DNA from: Ailurus styani | Lineage: Eukaryota; Chordata; Mammalia; Carnivora; Ailuridae | DNA length: 64,000 nucleotides | Direction of reading: 5' to 3' | Assembly: GCA_002007465.1 (NCBI GenBank) | Contig: LNAC01000101.1 | Coordinates: forward strand, 4,364,361-4,428,360 | Shown: positions 44,480-55,400 of the stretch, piece after piece | Layout: every line of letters begins with the position of its first letter | Position numbering within the stretch: position 1 is the stretch's first letter | Program-made: the position numbers and the translations under genes | Notes under the pieces: generated by a model | What the model saw: only the letters and a program-made list of their open reading frames with translations | The model's database searches: none | What the model was told of the DNA's origin: nothing

Positions 44480-44595
44480 GAAGTGTCATTTAAAGGCATT
44501 GAAAATGCAGATTCCAACTGAGTAGGCTTGGGGTGGTGCCCGACGGTGTGTGTTTCCAACAAGCTTGCAGGTGACGCCCATGGCCCAGGCCCAGA
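44480..44595. mobile_element. MER5A-like hAT fragment
   Basis: GCATTGAAAATGCAGATTCC, then TTGGGGTGGTGCCCG, then GTTTCCAACAAGCTTGCAGG. Confidence 0.65.
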
Positions 44596-44599
44596 TGGA

Positions 44600-45880
44600 G
44601 CCCAACCATCAATCTGCTGCTCCCCGGAGGCCTTCAGAATCCTGGAGGGGCTCTCTTGCCTTGGTTAGGAATTCCAACAGAGCCAGGGACCTTTTAGGAA
44701 AAATCTGGACTCTCACGCCCCCTCCCTCTGACAGCCTGTCCTCCAACCCCTCTCTCTTCTACCCTGTAAGGGCGTTCAGACAAGCCCGTGGCCCCGCCCT
44801 CTGCCCCCTCACCCACACAGGGGGGATGCCCAGGGGACAGCACATCTGGCCTCTCTCCCTCTGGGCGGCTGGGGGTGTAGCCGGGGGACGAGCCCAGGGA
44901 CAGCGAGAGCAGCAGGAGGACTGGGAAGAGATCATTAGGTATTTTAAGAAGCTCCCAGAAAGTCATGTCATTTCCTTAGCTGAGGAAGCAAGCGGAGAGC
45001 CCTCCACAGTGTGTTAAACGTGAGCTCTCCTTCCCGGTGGGCCGCCGGAAGAGGGAGACTCACTTACTTATCTCAAAAGAGCCACACACCTCACTTGATA
45101 TGATCCCGACAGTGTCCAGCTGTCCATCACCTTAACCCGATGCGAAATGCAAAGGTGGACATTGATACTATCTGCCAACAATGACAAACTCCTTCAGAAG
45201 GAAGTCCTACTCCAAAGAGGGCAGGTTCATTCACACTTTTTTGTGGTTCAGGGCCCCTTTTTTGACTTTCCTCTCCATTCTGTTTACACTGCGTGAATGG
45301 CCAGCCGGAAGTGCCTTGCCTGATGTGTTTGGTTGATGTCGACATTGACCTTTCCAGGAATGTTTGCAAACCAGGCATGTCTGGATGGCTCACCACGTCC
45401 CTTTCTCCGCTCCCCCACCACCCTGCATCTCCCAATAAGGAAGTGGCTATTTTAGGCTAAGGGAAAATGAGATGACAGGATTTTCCCCAAAGGCAGCCGT
45501 GCCTGCTTCAGGGTGAGGAAACTCCGCACCAGGCGAGCAGGACAAAACACAGCATCTCCCCTGAAGAGTTGCCCCTGTATCCAGTCTCATCTCCTGGTGA
45601 CTTATGGGCAAAGGCAAGGAAGGGAGGGAGGAGGAAACATGGCGATGGGTGATGAGTGTTCTTTGATATCAGGCACACTGGCCTAATGGGTGACAGTCAC
45701 AGAGAGGAGACCAATTTCATAGAAGGGATTACTTCTGGAGGTGAAGAGCTCCCTGTCACAGAAAGTATGCAAGGAAAGACAAAAAGAAGGGATCATTTTC
45801 AGTTACTCTCTGCTATGAGGAGCATGAGAAATGGAGCCTGACCTTGAGGAGCCTAAGCATCCCCCGGACAGGCAGAATGA
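44600..45880. other. Unique intergenic DNA
   Basis: No exon or repeat recognised. Open frames lack known domains. Confidence 0.4.
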
Positions 45881-45884
45881 GACC

Positions 45885-46085
45885 TGACATGGGGGTGAGT
45901 ATCAAGGGCGTGCTGAGCAAGTGGACTTGCTGGGGTTCAAATGAGTTCCCAGCAGCCCTGTGTCCTTTGGGGAAGTGCCTCTCATCGCCCATGTGGCCCT
46001 AGGGGACAGCCCTGCCTCACAGGGCTGCTGGTGGACGCTCTGAGGAAACCAGAGCCAAACGAGTGGCTTGAGCCCAGAACCAGAG
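45885..46085 (+). mobile_element. MIR SINE, diverged
   Basis: GGGGTTCAAATGAGTTCCCA, CCTGTGTCCTTTGGGGAAGT, then GCCTCACAGGGCTGCTGG. Confidence 0.6.
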
Positions 46086-46089
46086 GGTC

Positions 46090-47020
46090 ACGTGAGTCTC
46101 TGTGAGTTGGTGTTCCTTCGACTCATAGAGTCCTAGTTTGAACGCTGGTGAAACACTAAATTGTGTGGCATTTCTGTCAATTACTGGGGTTCGGTGATGG
46201 AGGAGAGGGAAATGGAGCCTTTTGGAAAATTTTCCAGTAGAGCCCATGATAAAAGGTAACGTCTGGATCATCAGGGGGAGGAAATGGGCACACAAATGAC
46301 TGGACAGGATCAGAGATGAGCTCCAGGCAAAGTTCCCAGGTGTTGGCACCTAAGTGATTGAGGGTTTGTAGAACAGTGGGGGAAACTCATCTGGAAAAGC
46401 AGGGCAGGTGACCAGGCTTGGAAAGCCACACTGAGGGACCGGGTGCGGGGTCTGGGGATACTTCAGTCATCATGGTGGAGCGGCATTTGAGGAGCCTGTT
46501 CAGGATCTACCTTTAGATTCACCTCCCCTGATTCTACTCTCTTGGTTCAAATGGCCCGCAATCAGGCTTGCATGAATTCTAGCTTGCCTGCTAGGACAGG
46601 CGATGCTGCAGCCAGAAGCCCACTTGGAGGATTCTGTTGTGGTTCCGGATCCAGGGACTCTTGTGGAATCGTGCAATTGCTCTGTGATCATCAGGGCATG
46701 TGCCATGATTGCTCTTAACGATGCAAAAGGCGACCGACAAATCTTTGAAGGCATCCCGTTCAGATCCCCTTCCCGTTCAGATCGCCACTCCTTCCCTATC
46801 TAGTTACGGGAGGAGGAAGCACAAGTGTAAACCTGATTTTTTAAAGTCCACAAACTCACAGCATTGAGACAGAGCAGCCCCGTAATATCAGTACAATTCC
46901 ATTCCTGACATTTCAATTTTATAGCAATCACTAATAGGGTCATTGAGAAGTGCTTTGAAAATGACGCAAAGAAACCATCTCAACAACCCTGTTCCTGTGA
47001 AGTGAGGCTATCCTAACATG
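46090..47020. other. Unique intergenic DNA
   Basis: No feature recognised. The part at 46820-47010 is AT-rich and repeat-free. Confidence 0.4.
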
Positions 47021-47024
47021 AATG

Positions 47025-47535
47025 TATCAGTTATCCTCTGCTGTGTAACAAATTACCCCAAAACTTAGTGGTTCAAAGCAATAATGAATAGTTATCACCT
47101 CATACAGTTTCTGTGGGTCAGGAATTCAGGAGGGGCTGAGCTGGGTGGTTCTGGCTCGGGGTCTCTCGAGAGGCTGCAGCCAGAGTGTCAGCCAGGGCTG
47201 CATCATCTGAAGGCCCAACTGGGGCTGGAGGAGCCACTTCCAAGGTGTCTCACCCACGTGTCTGGCTAGTTGGTGTTGGCTGTTGATGGTAGTCCTTAGT
47301 TTCTTGCCACGTGGACTGCTCCAGAGAGCTGACTTCTCCAGAGAATGATCCAAGAGAAGCAGGGTTATAACCATAATGTCTTTTACGATCTAGCCTTGGA
47401 CTCATTTCTGCAATATCTTATTGGTTCCCAGTCATTTCCACTCAGTAGGGAGGGGACTCCACCAGGATATAAAAGCAGTCAGGGAACAAGGCTCAGCGGG
47501 CACTGTCTTGGAAAAGCTACCATCCTGCTCTATGT
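47025..47535 (+). mobile_element. MLT2-like LTR (ERVL class)
   Basis: GTATCAGTTATCCTCTGCTG, TGTAACAAATTACCCCAAAA, CTTAGTGGTTC, TTTCTGTGGGTCAGGAATTC, GAGCTGGGTGGTTCTGGCTC, CATCATCTGAAGGCCCAACT and GTCTTTTACGATCTAGCC follow the MLT2/ERVL LTR order closely. It is an LTR only; no internal region is seen. Confidence 0.8.
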
Positions 47536-47539
47536 TTGA

Positions 47540-48595
47540 ACCCACTTAGGATCACCTAGTCCTCACTCACCGGGTTTGATTTAAGAATAGTTAGAAACTT
47601 TTCAACTTCTGAATGCAAGGAAGTGGGCTGACTCTTCAGAAGTGTGCCAGACCAGCCATTTTAAACACAGTCGGGTGAAAGGCCAATTTAAAGTCTACAT
47701 CAACGGCTCACCCCGAGTGCTCAGAGTCTATTCACACTTCCTACCCACAGAGTAGGTCACTGATGTAAGCAGTTTTGTCTGCCGCATATCCTTACCTGTC
47801 CACGTGTGTCCTGTGGGGCTGCTGGCCACACCATCATCCTCCGGCTGCAGGAGGGAGCATGGGGCCTGGTCTGGCTAACTGTGGTGCCTCATTTCTCTGC
47901 CCAGGGTTATTGGTCCAATGGCAAGGTAAGTCAACAAGCAAGGCCACGAGAATCACCCCCAAAAATTCAGTATGCAGATTCTGGGAGACAGAAAGAAGCT
48001 TTTTCTGAATTTGAGTCATGAGCTGAGGCCTTACCAGAGAAGGAAGTAGAAAAGGAGTGAGGAGACTTTTTTGAGCACCTGGATCCAGCTATAACTGAAA
48101 GCAGTCAGACCCATCTTTGTTCCCTCCAATTACATGACACAATAAATTTGCTTAAGTTCATGTGATGTGGAATTCCATCATTACAACTAGAAAATAGTGG
48201 GTTTTGAAGAGATAACAAGCAGATGTAGCAGATCTCAGTTCTTTATGACAGCCTTAAATGAACCAACAACACACCCCCTGCTGTCTCTAGCCCATAGAAA
48301 GAGCCAGCCCATCCTCCACCACCTAAGCAAAGAAAAAAGCAAAAATTAGAAGGAGCGTAAACACCTGCAAGTGAGCCACAGCTGCTGCCTGGTTTGTACC
48401 AAACACTCTAGCATCCAACCGACCTGACCCAGAATAGTTCTATCGGCATCCTGGCTGTTCTCAAGCTCCTTGAGGGAAAGACCATGCCTTCCGGGTTCAC
48501 AGCCAGCTCCTGCATGGGCATTTACAAACAAACACTTGAAAATGGTTTCTTAAATGTACTAAAACACATAAAGCATGTTCTTTTAATAACAGTCA
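47540..48595. other. Unique intergenic DNA
   Basis: No feature recognised. Confidence 0.4.
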
Positions 48596-48599
48596 GTGT

Positions 48600-48800
48600 T
48601 GAATGAGCCCTAACTCCAGGCATCGGGCCAAATGCTTTACCTGCAATATCTCATTTAATCACCACGTCAGAGGGAGGGAAGTTTCTATTATTATCTTCAT
48701 TTTACAGGCGCCAAGACTGAGGTCCCAGGAGTTGGTAACTTTCCCAATGTCACAGGCTGCTGGAGGTGGGACCTTGATCTTAACACTAATGTGTTTTACT
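48600..48800 (-). mobile_element. MIR SINE, antisense
   Basis: CAATATCTCATTTAATCACC, ATTATCTTCATTTTACAGGC, then CCCAATGTCACAGGCTGC. Confidence 0.82.
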
Positions 48801-48839
48801 CCAGTTTCTTCTCCCTAAAACTTCAATACACACACTCAC

Positions 48840-49300
48840 AGTCTCACTCCTCTCTTGCTGCCGTGGTGGTCTGGCACTGGCCAAGGACCTGAAACTAAAA
48901 CACAATGTTCTCTCTGTGTTATTAGCCATTATCACCTCTAACGAGCCCAAGCAATGTTTTCCCGAGAAAGCCCGGGGTGGAATTTTCAGAGAGCTCAAGT
49001 GCCCAGGGCCCGGCCTGGTATTTCAGAGGCCACTTGTGCATGTCTAATTGTATTTTCTGTGTCAAAAGGGCGGGCTGTGCTCGTCAGAAGCTCGTTAGGA
49101 CCCCAGCCAAGGGGCTGTTTGTGATTTCAGGGTTGGTGAGGCAAGTGCAGGGTGACGATTTTGTCTCCAAATGGGCCTCTTGCCGAGAAGCAAATCAGTG
49201 TTCAAGTCAGCGCCCACGTCCTTCCCGCTTTTCGTGTTTATTGTCTCCAAGCTTCTGTTTATTTTGCTCCTGCAGACAGATGAGAATGAGAATATATGGC
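48840..49300. promoter_or_regulatory. Candidate conserved non-coding element
   Basis: Repeat-free stretch with sharp local motifs (ATTAGCCATTATCACC, CTAATTGTATTTTCTGTG, TTTGTGATTTCAGGG). Its structured, CpG-poor composition is unlike the surrounding decayed repeats. Candidate only. Confidence 0.27.
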
Positions 49301-50100
49301 TCTCAGTGGGTGCGGGGAGCAGATTTTTCTGGTCCTTGTAGAAGTAGAGGAAGCCAGGCTAGTCCCTTTCTCGGGGGAGTGGGGGGCAGGAATTGAACTG
49401 AGCCAAAGCAAAGAAGCCCTTCACTTCACAGGGAACAACAAGTGGCAGCCTTGGGTCATGCACCTGCCTTGAGAGACTTGTGCATTCTTTCACATCCCAT
49501 ATAATTAGGCCCACCGAATTCCCACCCAGGGCTGCCTAAGACTTTACAAGAAATCCTAGCACTTTGCTTGCAATTAGGGCATCTGGCCAGCAGGAGGCCT
49601 GAGGCACTTGGGACAAGACCAAAACGTCAAGACTTCTACCTTAAGGGTGACTGAATGTCCGCAAGACACATCTTCTTTTCCAGTCATGTTTTATGTAAAT
49701 TGGACACTGCATAAAGCTGCACCAAATAAGCGTGGCATTTAGAAATACCTGGCTAACTTCTGAAAGAGAGAGGACTGACTACTTAACCTAACCCCTGGTT
49801 ATCCAAACTTCAGATCGCTGATCTCCAATAATCAGAAGTCCTGGAACCTGTGTCTCCCTGGCTGCCGGGGACTTATCACCACAAGCCTCAGGGCCCTCCA
49901 AAAACTCGAGATGTGCCCTCTGCAAAAGAAGGAAAAATAACATTACCTCCAACTGGGTTTCAGTATTTCTTGTATTTTATGTGTATTTTTTTTTTAATTT
50001 TGGCATCCTATAATGTGGCATGTCCCTCCCCCAGGTGTGTATTCACCAAAGTGCCCCCACCTCCTGATTCTTATGAACGGAGGAGGGCAGCACAGGGGAC
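49300..50100. other. Unique intergenic DNA
   Basis: No feature recognised. Confidence 0.4.
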
Positions 50101-50115
50101 AAAACCTAAGGAGTT

Positions 50116-50320
50116 GGGACGCTTGGGTGGCTCAATCGGTTAAGCGTCTGCCTTCGGCTCAGGTCATGATCCCAGAGTCCTGGGATAGAGTTCCGCATCT
50201 GGCTCCCTGCTCAGCGAGAAGCTTGATTCTCTCTCTGCCTCTGCCTGACACTCTGCCAGCTTGTGCTCTCTCCCTCTCACTCTGACAAATAAAAATAAAA
50301 TCTTAAAAAAAAAAAAAAAG
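50116..50320 (+). mobile_element. SINEC-type SINE with 13-bp TSD
   Basis: GGGACGCTTGGGTGGCTCAA head, TTAAGCGTCTGCCTTCGGCT, tail AATAAAAATAAAATCTTAAA. Duplication AACCTAAGGAGTT at 50103-50115 and 50321-50333. Confidence 0.93.
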
Positions 50321-50333
50321 AACCTAAGGAGTT

Positions 50334-50940
50334 AAGAGAACTGCAGCCAGAGAGGAAATGAGCCACAGCCGAGTGTGGGACCCATCCATCTCTTCCTTTC
50401 ATTGTTCTATAGACCGGACCGTGTCATTTGCAGCTCAGACACAGGCACAGAGCCTGGGCTGCCTCATTTACCACCTCAAAGGGGAGAAGCGCTATTCGAT
50501 GTGGTAAAGACTTGGTAACCAGCTTGGCTTTGGAGGCTCAGGCCATAACTTGACCTCCAGCTCACAGCACTCTTGTGGGGACTGGGGGTGGGCTCATCCT
50601 CAGGCTGGATCAGCCGGTAAGAAGTGACTCACTCACACGCAGATTGGAGACTCTATTCCTCCCAGATGCCATAAACAGCCTGGCCTCTCCCCTCCCCAGG
50701 CAGAATGCTTATGATACTATCAGCCCGTTGCAGGCAAAATTTCCTTTGCTCCAAGTGTGTCAGACAGGGTGACTCATTCTTCATGACCCAGGTTAACCCA
50801 AATGCACACTGGAGCTGAGTGATAAAATCCTAGGGTTCTTGAGGAGAGGAGGAGGGGGATAAGAAAGCGGGATGTTCTTGAGCCAGGAAGGTTCTCGCAT
50901 CAGAATATTTGTCTGCTATCAGCAGACAGTGACTTCAAGG
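50334..50940. other. Unique intergenic DNA
   Basis: No feature recognised. Confidence 0.4.
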
Positions 50941-50944
50941 GTGT

Positions 50945-51085
50945 TCATCCATCCCTCAGTCATGGACAATGGCTGAGCCCTTACCACACATGGGTGTCGT
51001 GCTTGGCGCTGCTCAGGATAGGAACGGGCTTGGTAATGAATTCTCCTTCCACGAGCTCACGGTCTAGTAAGAGAGATAAAACCAA
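50945..51085. mobile_element. Old interspersed repeat fragment
   Basis: GAGCCCTTACCACACATGGG, then GCGCTGCTCAGGATAGGAAC, then TCCACGAGCTCACGGTCTAG, the same phrase type as at 26235 and 38600. Family not assigned. Confidence 0.45.
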
Positions 51086-51134
51086 ACTAAAGGAGGAAAA
51101 GGATCTTGTCTAAAGAGAGGTGCCTACTAAGTGT

Positions 51135-51450
51135 GGCAGACACAATGGTTACCTTTCCAGCATTCTTTCCTTCCTACTGATAGAACCCTGATCTTATGCA
51201 GGGACAGAGTAGAGATACCTAGATTTCAGAGAAGGTGGTCTCTGTCTGGAGGTGGGTGCATGGCCCGGTTCCGCATGATGGAAATGTGCCTGAGGGCTTC
51301 TGGGAAAGACTTACTGCGGCCAACCTTGCCTCCCGGCTTTGAAGGTGGCATGATGGCTGACGCTACAGCAGCCATCTTGCAACCAAGAGAGAACTTAAAG
51401 ACCAGTAGGCGACACAATGGAGATGATGGATGAGAAATAAGAAAAGACTT
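51135..51450 (+). mobile_element. Old LTR-type repeat fragment
   Basis: Starts TCTAAAGAGAG...TGTGGCAGACACAATGGTTA, as the element at 57195 does, and includes ACTGATAGAACCCTGATCTT and ACAGCAGCCATCTTGC. Confidence 0.45.
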
Positions 51451-51749
51451 GTCTGGATCTCTAATGACTCCAGGAGTAGCTGCCAACCTCCCAACTTCTC
51501 ATGGTGTGGGAAAAATAACCTCCGGATATTTTATAAGGCCGCTGTTGGATGGGTTTCTTGGGCTTGGCAGCTGCAGGCATTCCTGACTGGTACATGTGGA
51601 TACCGGAGGAGTATGGAAGAAAAAGAAATTAATTTCCAGTTGAATGGATTAGGGAAAAACGTTGAAAGGCATGTAACTTAGGCCTTTACAATATGATCTG
51701 TATACGGGAGGCAAGAGAAAGGGCATGCCAGAGGAAAAATCCATCTAAT

Positions 51750-51965
51750 AATGACGTCATTTATGTAGTAGCTTCTGTGCTCCAGTGTTCTAGGGATGCT
51801 GACACGTAACCCCCCCAGCAAACCAGTGAGAGAGAGATCATCACCACGTGCACTTTGCAGAGAGGAAACAACTCCAGACAAGTTCAATAACTTTCCTCTC
51901 AAGTGAAGGAGGGGAGATTCAAACTCCAACCAGTCTGACTCCGACCCTTTGTTCTTCATACGCAC
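51750..51965 (-). mobile_element. MIR SINE, antisense
   Basis: CTTTGCAGAGAGGAAACAAC, then GGGGAGATTCAAACTCCAAC, then CAGTCTGACTCCGACCC. Confidence 0.7.
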
Positions 51966-51969
51966 ATAC

Positions 51970-52725
51970 ATATCTCTCCTCTGAGAACATTGCTCAGATA
52001 AGGTCATAGCTAATCCCAGAATTGAAGGATGAGCAGGAGTTGGAGAGGTGAAAGTCTGCGGGAAAGGAGGCAGGAGGAGGCGTGGTTATTTGGGACGGAG
52101 GGAACATGGGGCTGCAGGTGGGACAAGAGAGAGGGGGAGGGGACAGGGGGGACAAGAGAAAGCTCTAGAACTCATATTCACGTGTGCATCTTCGCTGTGG
52201 CCCTATTCGCAAGGGCAGGAGATTGCCCATAATGCACCTGCCCCTCAACAGCAGGCCGCGTCGCACGGTGGGATGTCACAGGGCTGTGCTGAAGGGTGAA
52301 GCTGTCACGGTGCACCGGCCAGAAAGCGTCTCGAGAAGGCGGTAAGTGAGAAGATAAAGCACAGAGCACCTTCTTATTATTGCTACTTTTCGTGCAAAAA
52401 AGCAGATGGGGAGTGAGCGTCTGTTTCTGCTTATTGCAGATGAATAAAAGTTCTGGAAGGAGAGATGGGAAACCGAAGCTGTGATCGCCCACATGCGTGG
52501 GGGCAGCCGAGGGAGGGCAAGCCGTTGCCGTGTGGCACTGTGTTCTTGAACCACAGGAATGTCACCTATCAGAAAAACATTTAAAAAGGGGGGGGGTGCG
52601 GAGAGAAAGCACAGGCGGTCGGGGGACCTGCCCTGAAGTTGGTCAGTGAAGCTGGGAAGGAGGAAGCTGGGGGGCAGGGCGCATAGGCCATGATGACGTG
52701 AGATCTACCTCAGAGACCCCAATGC
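51970..52725. other. Mostly unique DNA, possible L1 trace
   Basis: A weak L1-like phrase (TGCACCTGCCCCTCAACAGC) lies near 52230. Otherwise nothing is recognised. Confidence 0.35.
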
Positions 52726-52729
52726 CCGC

Positions 52730-52909
52730 ATGGAGGGTATGGGGGACGGTGTGGCCCGAATGGAGGGTATGGGGGACGGTGTGGCCCGAATGGAGGGTAT
52801 GGGGGACGGTGTGGCCCGAATGGAGGGTATGGGGGACAGTGTGGCCCGAATGGAGGGTATGGGGGACGGTGTGGCCCGAATGGAGAGTATGGGGGACAGT
52901 GTGGCCAGG
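52730..52909 (+). repeat. 30-bp minisatellite, six copies
   Basis: Unit ATGGAGGGTATGGGGGACGG plus TGTGGCCCGA, six tandem copies. Copies 1-3 and 5 are virtually identical; copies 4 and 6 carry GGACAG for GGACGG; copy 6 also has GAGAGT and a diverging end. Because 30 is divisible by 3, frames stay open through it on both strands (MEGMGDGVAR decapeptide in one frame). That is a consequence of the period and is not evidence of a gene. Confidence 0.97.
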
Positions 52910-52914
52910 ATGCC

Positions 52915-53200
52915 TTTTTTTTCCTTTTTATCAAGGAAAATTTTACATGCACGAAAATAAAAAGAGTAGTATAACGAACCTCCATGTGGCTTTCACTGAA
53001 CGTCAAGAGTTCCCTGCCGATGGTCAGTACCCTAAACCATCATTACATCTAAAACGATCCCTTCCTATTGCCATGTCTCCAGCCAGTATTTACATTTCTG
53101 TGATTGCCTCATAAATGAATGTTTTCCAGCTGGTTTGTTCCGTTCAGGCCAATTCCAAACAGGTTCACGCGTTGTGCTTGGTCAGCCCAGTGGAAGCCCC
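52915..53200 (-). mobile_element. L1-like remnant, antisense
   Basis: AAAGAGTAGTATAACGAACC, TCCATGTGGCTTTCACTGAA and CTCCAGCCAGTATTTACATT resemble the reverse of L1M ORF2/3' sequence. It abuts the minisatellite. Confidence 0.45.
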
Positions 53201-54525
53201 TCGTGGTCGCTGATTGTCTGTCCTCTCTGCCCGTCTCACTCTGCTAGAGAAGCCACGTGGTCTGACCTGCGTCTGGCTGAGCACGTGCCCACGGGGGCAT
53301 TTCACACGTCCTCCTGTCTGTCCCTGCTCTGTCTACGTGGGGAGCTCCGGAGTCGGACTAAATCCAGATCTACTTTTTTTTTTAATCCCGTCTTTCACTT
53401 TTGCAAGACTGCTCCTGAGATGCTGCTGGGCACAGCCCCGGGTCCCGGCGGGGGTGCGCGGTGTGTGGCTGTCTCTTCACAGTGCTGAGACCCATCAGCA
53501 CATTCCCAGGGGGCCAATAGCAGGGTCCTCAGCAGAGGAGAGCCGCGGGCAGATCTGGACTTTGAAGGTCCCCTATGGCTGTGCTATGGAGAACTCACAC
53601 TTGACCTCGTCCTCAGGATTTGGGGGAGGAGGCAGGGGAGACCTCTCTGGGTCTGGCCGGGGCTACTGGCTGTGGGGCAGAGAGAAGAGGAAGTCTGTGC
53701 GAGGACATTAAAGACAGAGGTCACATCCCGGGCCAGTGATGGGCTGAGCGGCCAAGGGAGGGCTGCAGGTGGAGGGGCAGATCCGGAGGCATCAAACACC
53801 AGCTCCCGACTGAAGCTGAAGGAGAGTGTGGCATCTCTCAGGGGAACACAGAAGCAAAAAGAGAAGGGCCCCCTTTATGAGGTACGAGCCACATGCAGGG
53901 GAATCCACCCACAAAGGGCTGCTCGCCGTCTGGGTAGGGTGACCTTCAGGTAGGGGCACAGCAGATGAGGTGTGTGTAGGCGGCTGAAAAATAAAGCAAA
54001 GGCATCTGCTTGCCAAACTGCAAATCTGATTAGAGCGCTTCCACGGGATTGGTGCAGCCCCTCGGGAAGCTGGCAGGATGGACTGCGGTGGAGCGTGTGT
54101 CTAGGACACGGCACTGAGTGACGGGCAGGCTCCTACACACCCCGCAGGGCCCTCCCGGCTTTAACCGCAGGGGAGGAAGGTCCAGACTTCTGCCTTAGCT
54201 GACTCTACTTTCAGGGACTGTGAGGGTAAAGACAGACCCCTCCCGATCCCTCCACCCCCTCTGCCCTGCCCCCTGCCCCCCCCCCCCACTGCCTCAGCCC
54301 TTGAGCTGAGATACCTGCTTCCGTGTTCGCTGTGAAAATGTTTGTCATGCTTTGGGCCCACGTCAGGCTAAACTGTGTGGAAAGAGCAGGGGCCTGGGAA
54401 TTTCTAGAAGATCATGATCTCTAGAGGGTCAGGGACGGCGAGCAGCCTGGCCCATACCTCCGGGTCCTTCAGCTCTCAGGGTGAACTTCACCTTCTCGGA
54501 GTCTTCCCCGACTCGCTAGAGCAGG
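53200..54525. other. Unique GC-moderate intergenic DNA
   Basis: No exon or repeat recognised. A C-run of 12 lies at about 54277-54289. Confidence 0.4.
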
Positions 54526-54529
54526 CTAT

Positions 54530-54690
54530 TTGGCTCCACTGTGACGAGCAGGATGCTGGGGGCTGGGCTCAGGTCCCGCTCTGCCACTCTGTCTGTGGCA
54601 AGCCTGGGGCAAGCCACGTCACCTCTCTGAGCCTGTTTCCCTATCTGATAAGTGTGCCTTCCTATGGGGCTGTTGGGAGGATCACAGGAC
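54530..54690 (+). mobile_element. MIR SINE
   Basis: CTCAGGTCCCGCTCTGCCAC, AAGCCACGTCACCTCTCTGA, GCCTGTTTCCCTATCTGATA, then TGGGGCTGTTGGGAGGATCA. Confidence 0.82.
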
Positions 54691-54734
54691 TTCAAACATG
54701 TCACCCAAATATCCTTGGCTCTATCTTGAACACA

Positions 54735-55400
54735 GATCCAGAATCCAGACCCGTCTCACCTTCCCCACCCTGCTACAAGCCACCACCATCGCTCCCTGGA
54801 CCATCACTGCTCTCCCTGCTTCCTCCTTTGCCCCCACAGGCCACACTGAACTTGGCACCCAGGGGGATCAGATGGTGCCCCTCGTCAGCTCAGAGTGCTG
54901 ACATCCAGGGTCCTCTGGAGCAAAGCCAAAGTCCCTGCAGTCTCCAAAAGACCCTGCCTGGATGAGTTTCCTGTCACCTCTCCACCTCCTCCCGCTGTCC
55001 CTCTCCCTCGCTCCACCGTAGCCACACTGGCCTCCTTGCTATTTTTTGAACCAGCCTGGCACACTGCTGCCTCCGGGACTTTGCACTTATGGTTCCCTCT
55101 GCTCACATCATTCCTCCAGCTATTTGGTGGCTCCGCGCTCTCCATCTCTTAGCTTAAATGTCACCTTCTCTGCGAACTTCTCAAGGTGTAACCATCGTCA
55201 TCATCCCAGTGCTCACTGTCCCCTTCCCCAGCTTTGCCTTCCTCCCTGGCTCTCACCACCATCTGCCACAGCAGCTATTGTGTTTACTTAGCTGCTTTTT
55301 GTTCTCACTAGAATGTGGCAAGGATTTGGACTTTTGTTCACTGGCATATGCCCAGCATGTGGAACAGGGCTTGGCAGACAGTAGGTGCTCAAGGAGGGCC
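54735..55400 (+). mobile_element. L2 LINE 3' portion
   Basis: CAAAGTCCCTGCAGTC, GTAGCCACACTGGCCTCCTT, GCTATTTTTTGAACCAGCCT, TTTGCACTTATGGTTCCCTC, TTAAATGTCACCTTCTCTGC and the 3' end CCCAGCATGTGGAACAGGGC, TTGGCAGACAGTAGGTGCTC. Classical L2 order, over 600 bp. Confidence 0.88.

Noticed and set aside
52698..53114. Frame with six WRVWGTVWPE-type decapeptide repeats
   Set aside because: A product of the 30-bp minisatellite period. Other frames and the opposite strand are equally open.
54414..54965. 183-codon + strand frame
   Set aside because: It covers a MIR and the start of an L2 element.
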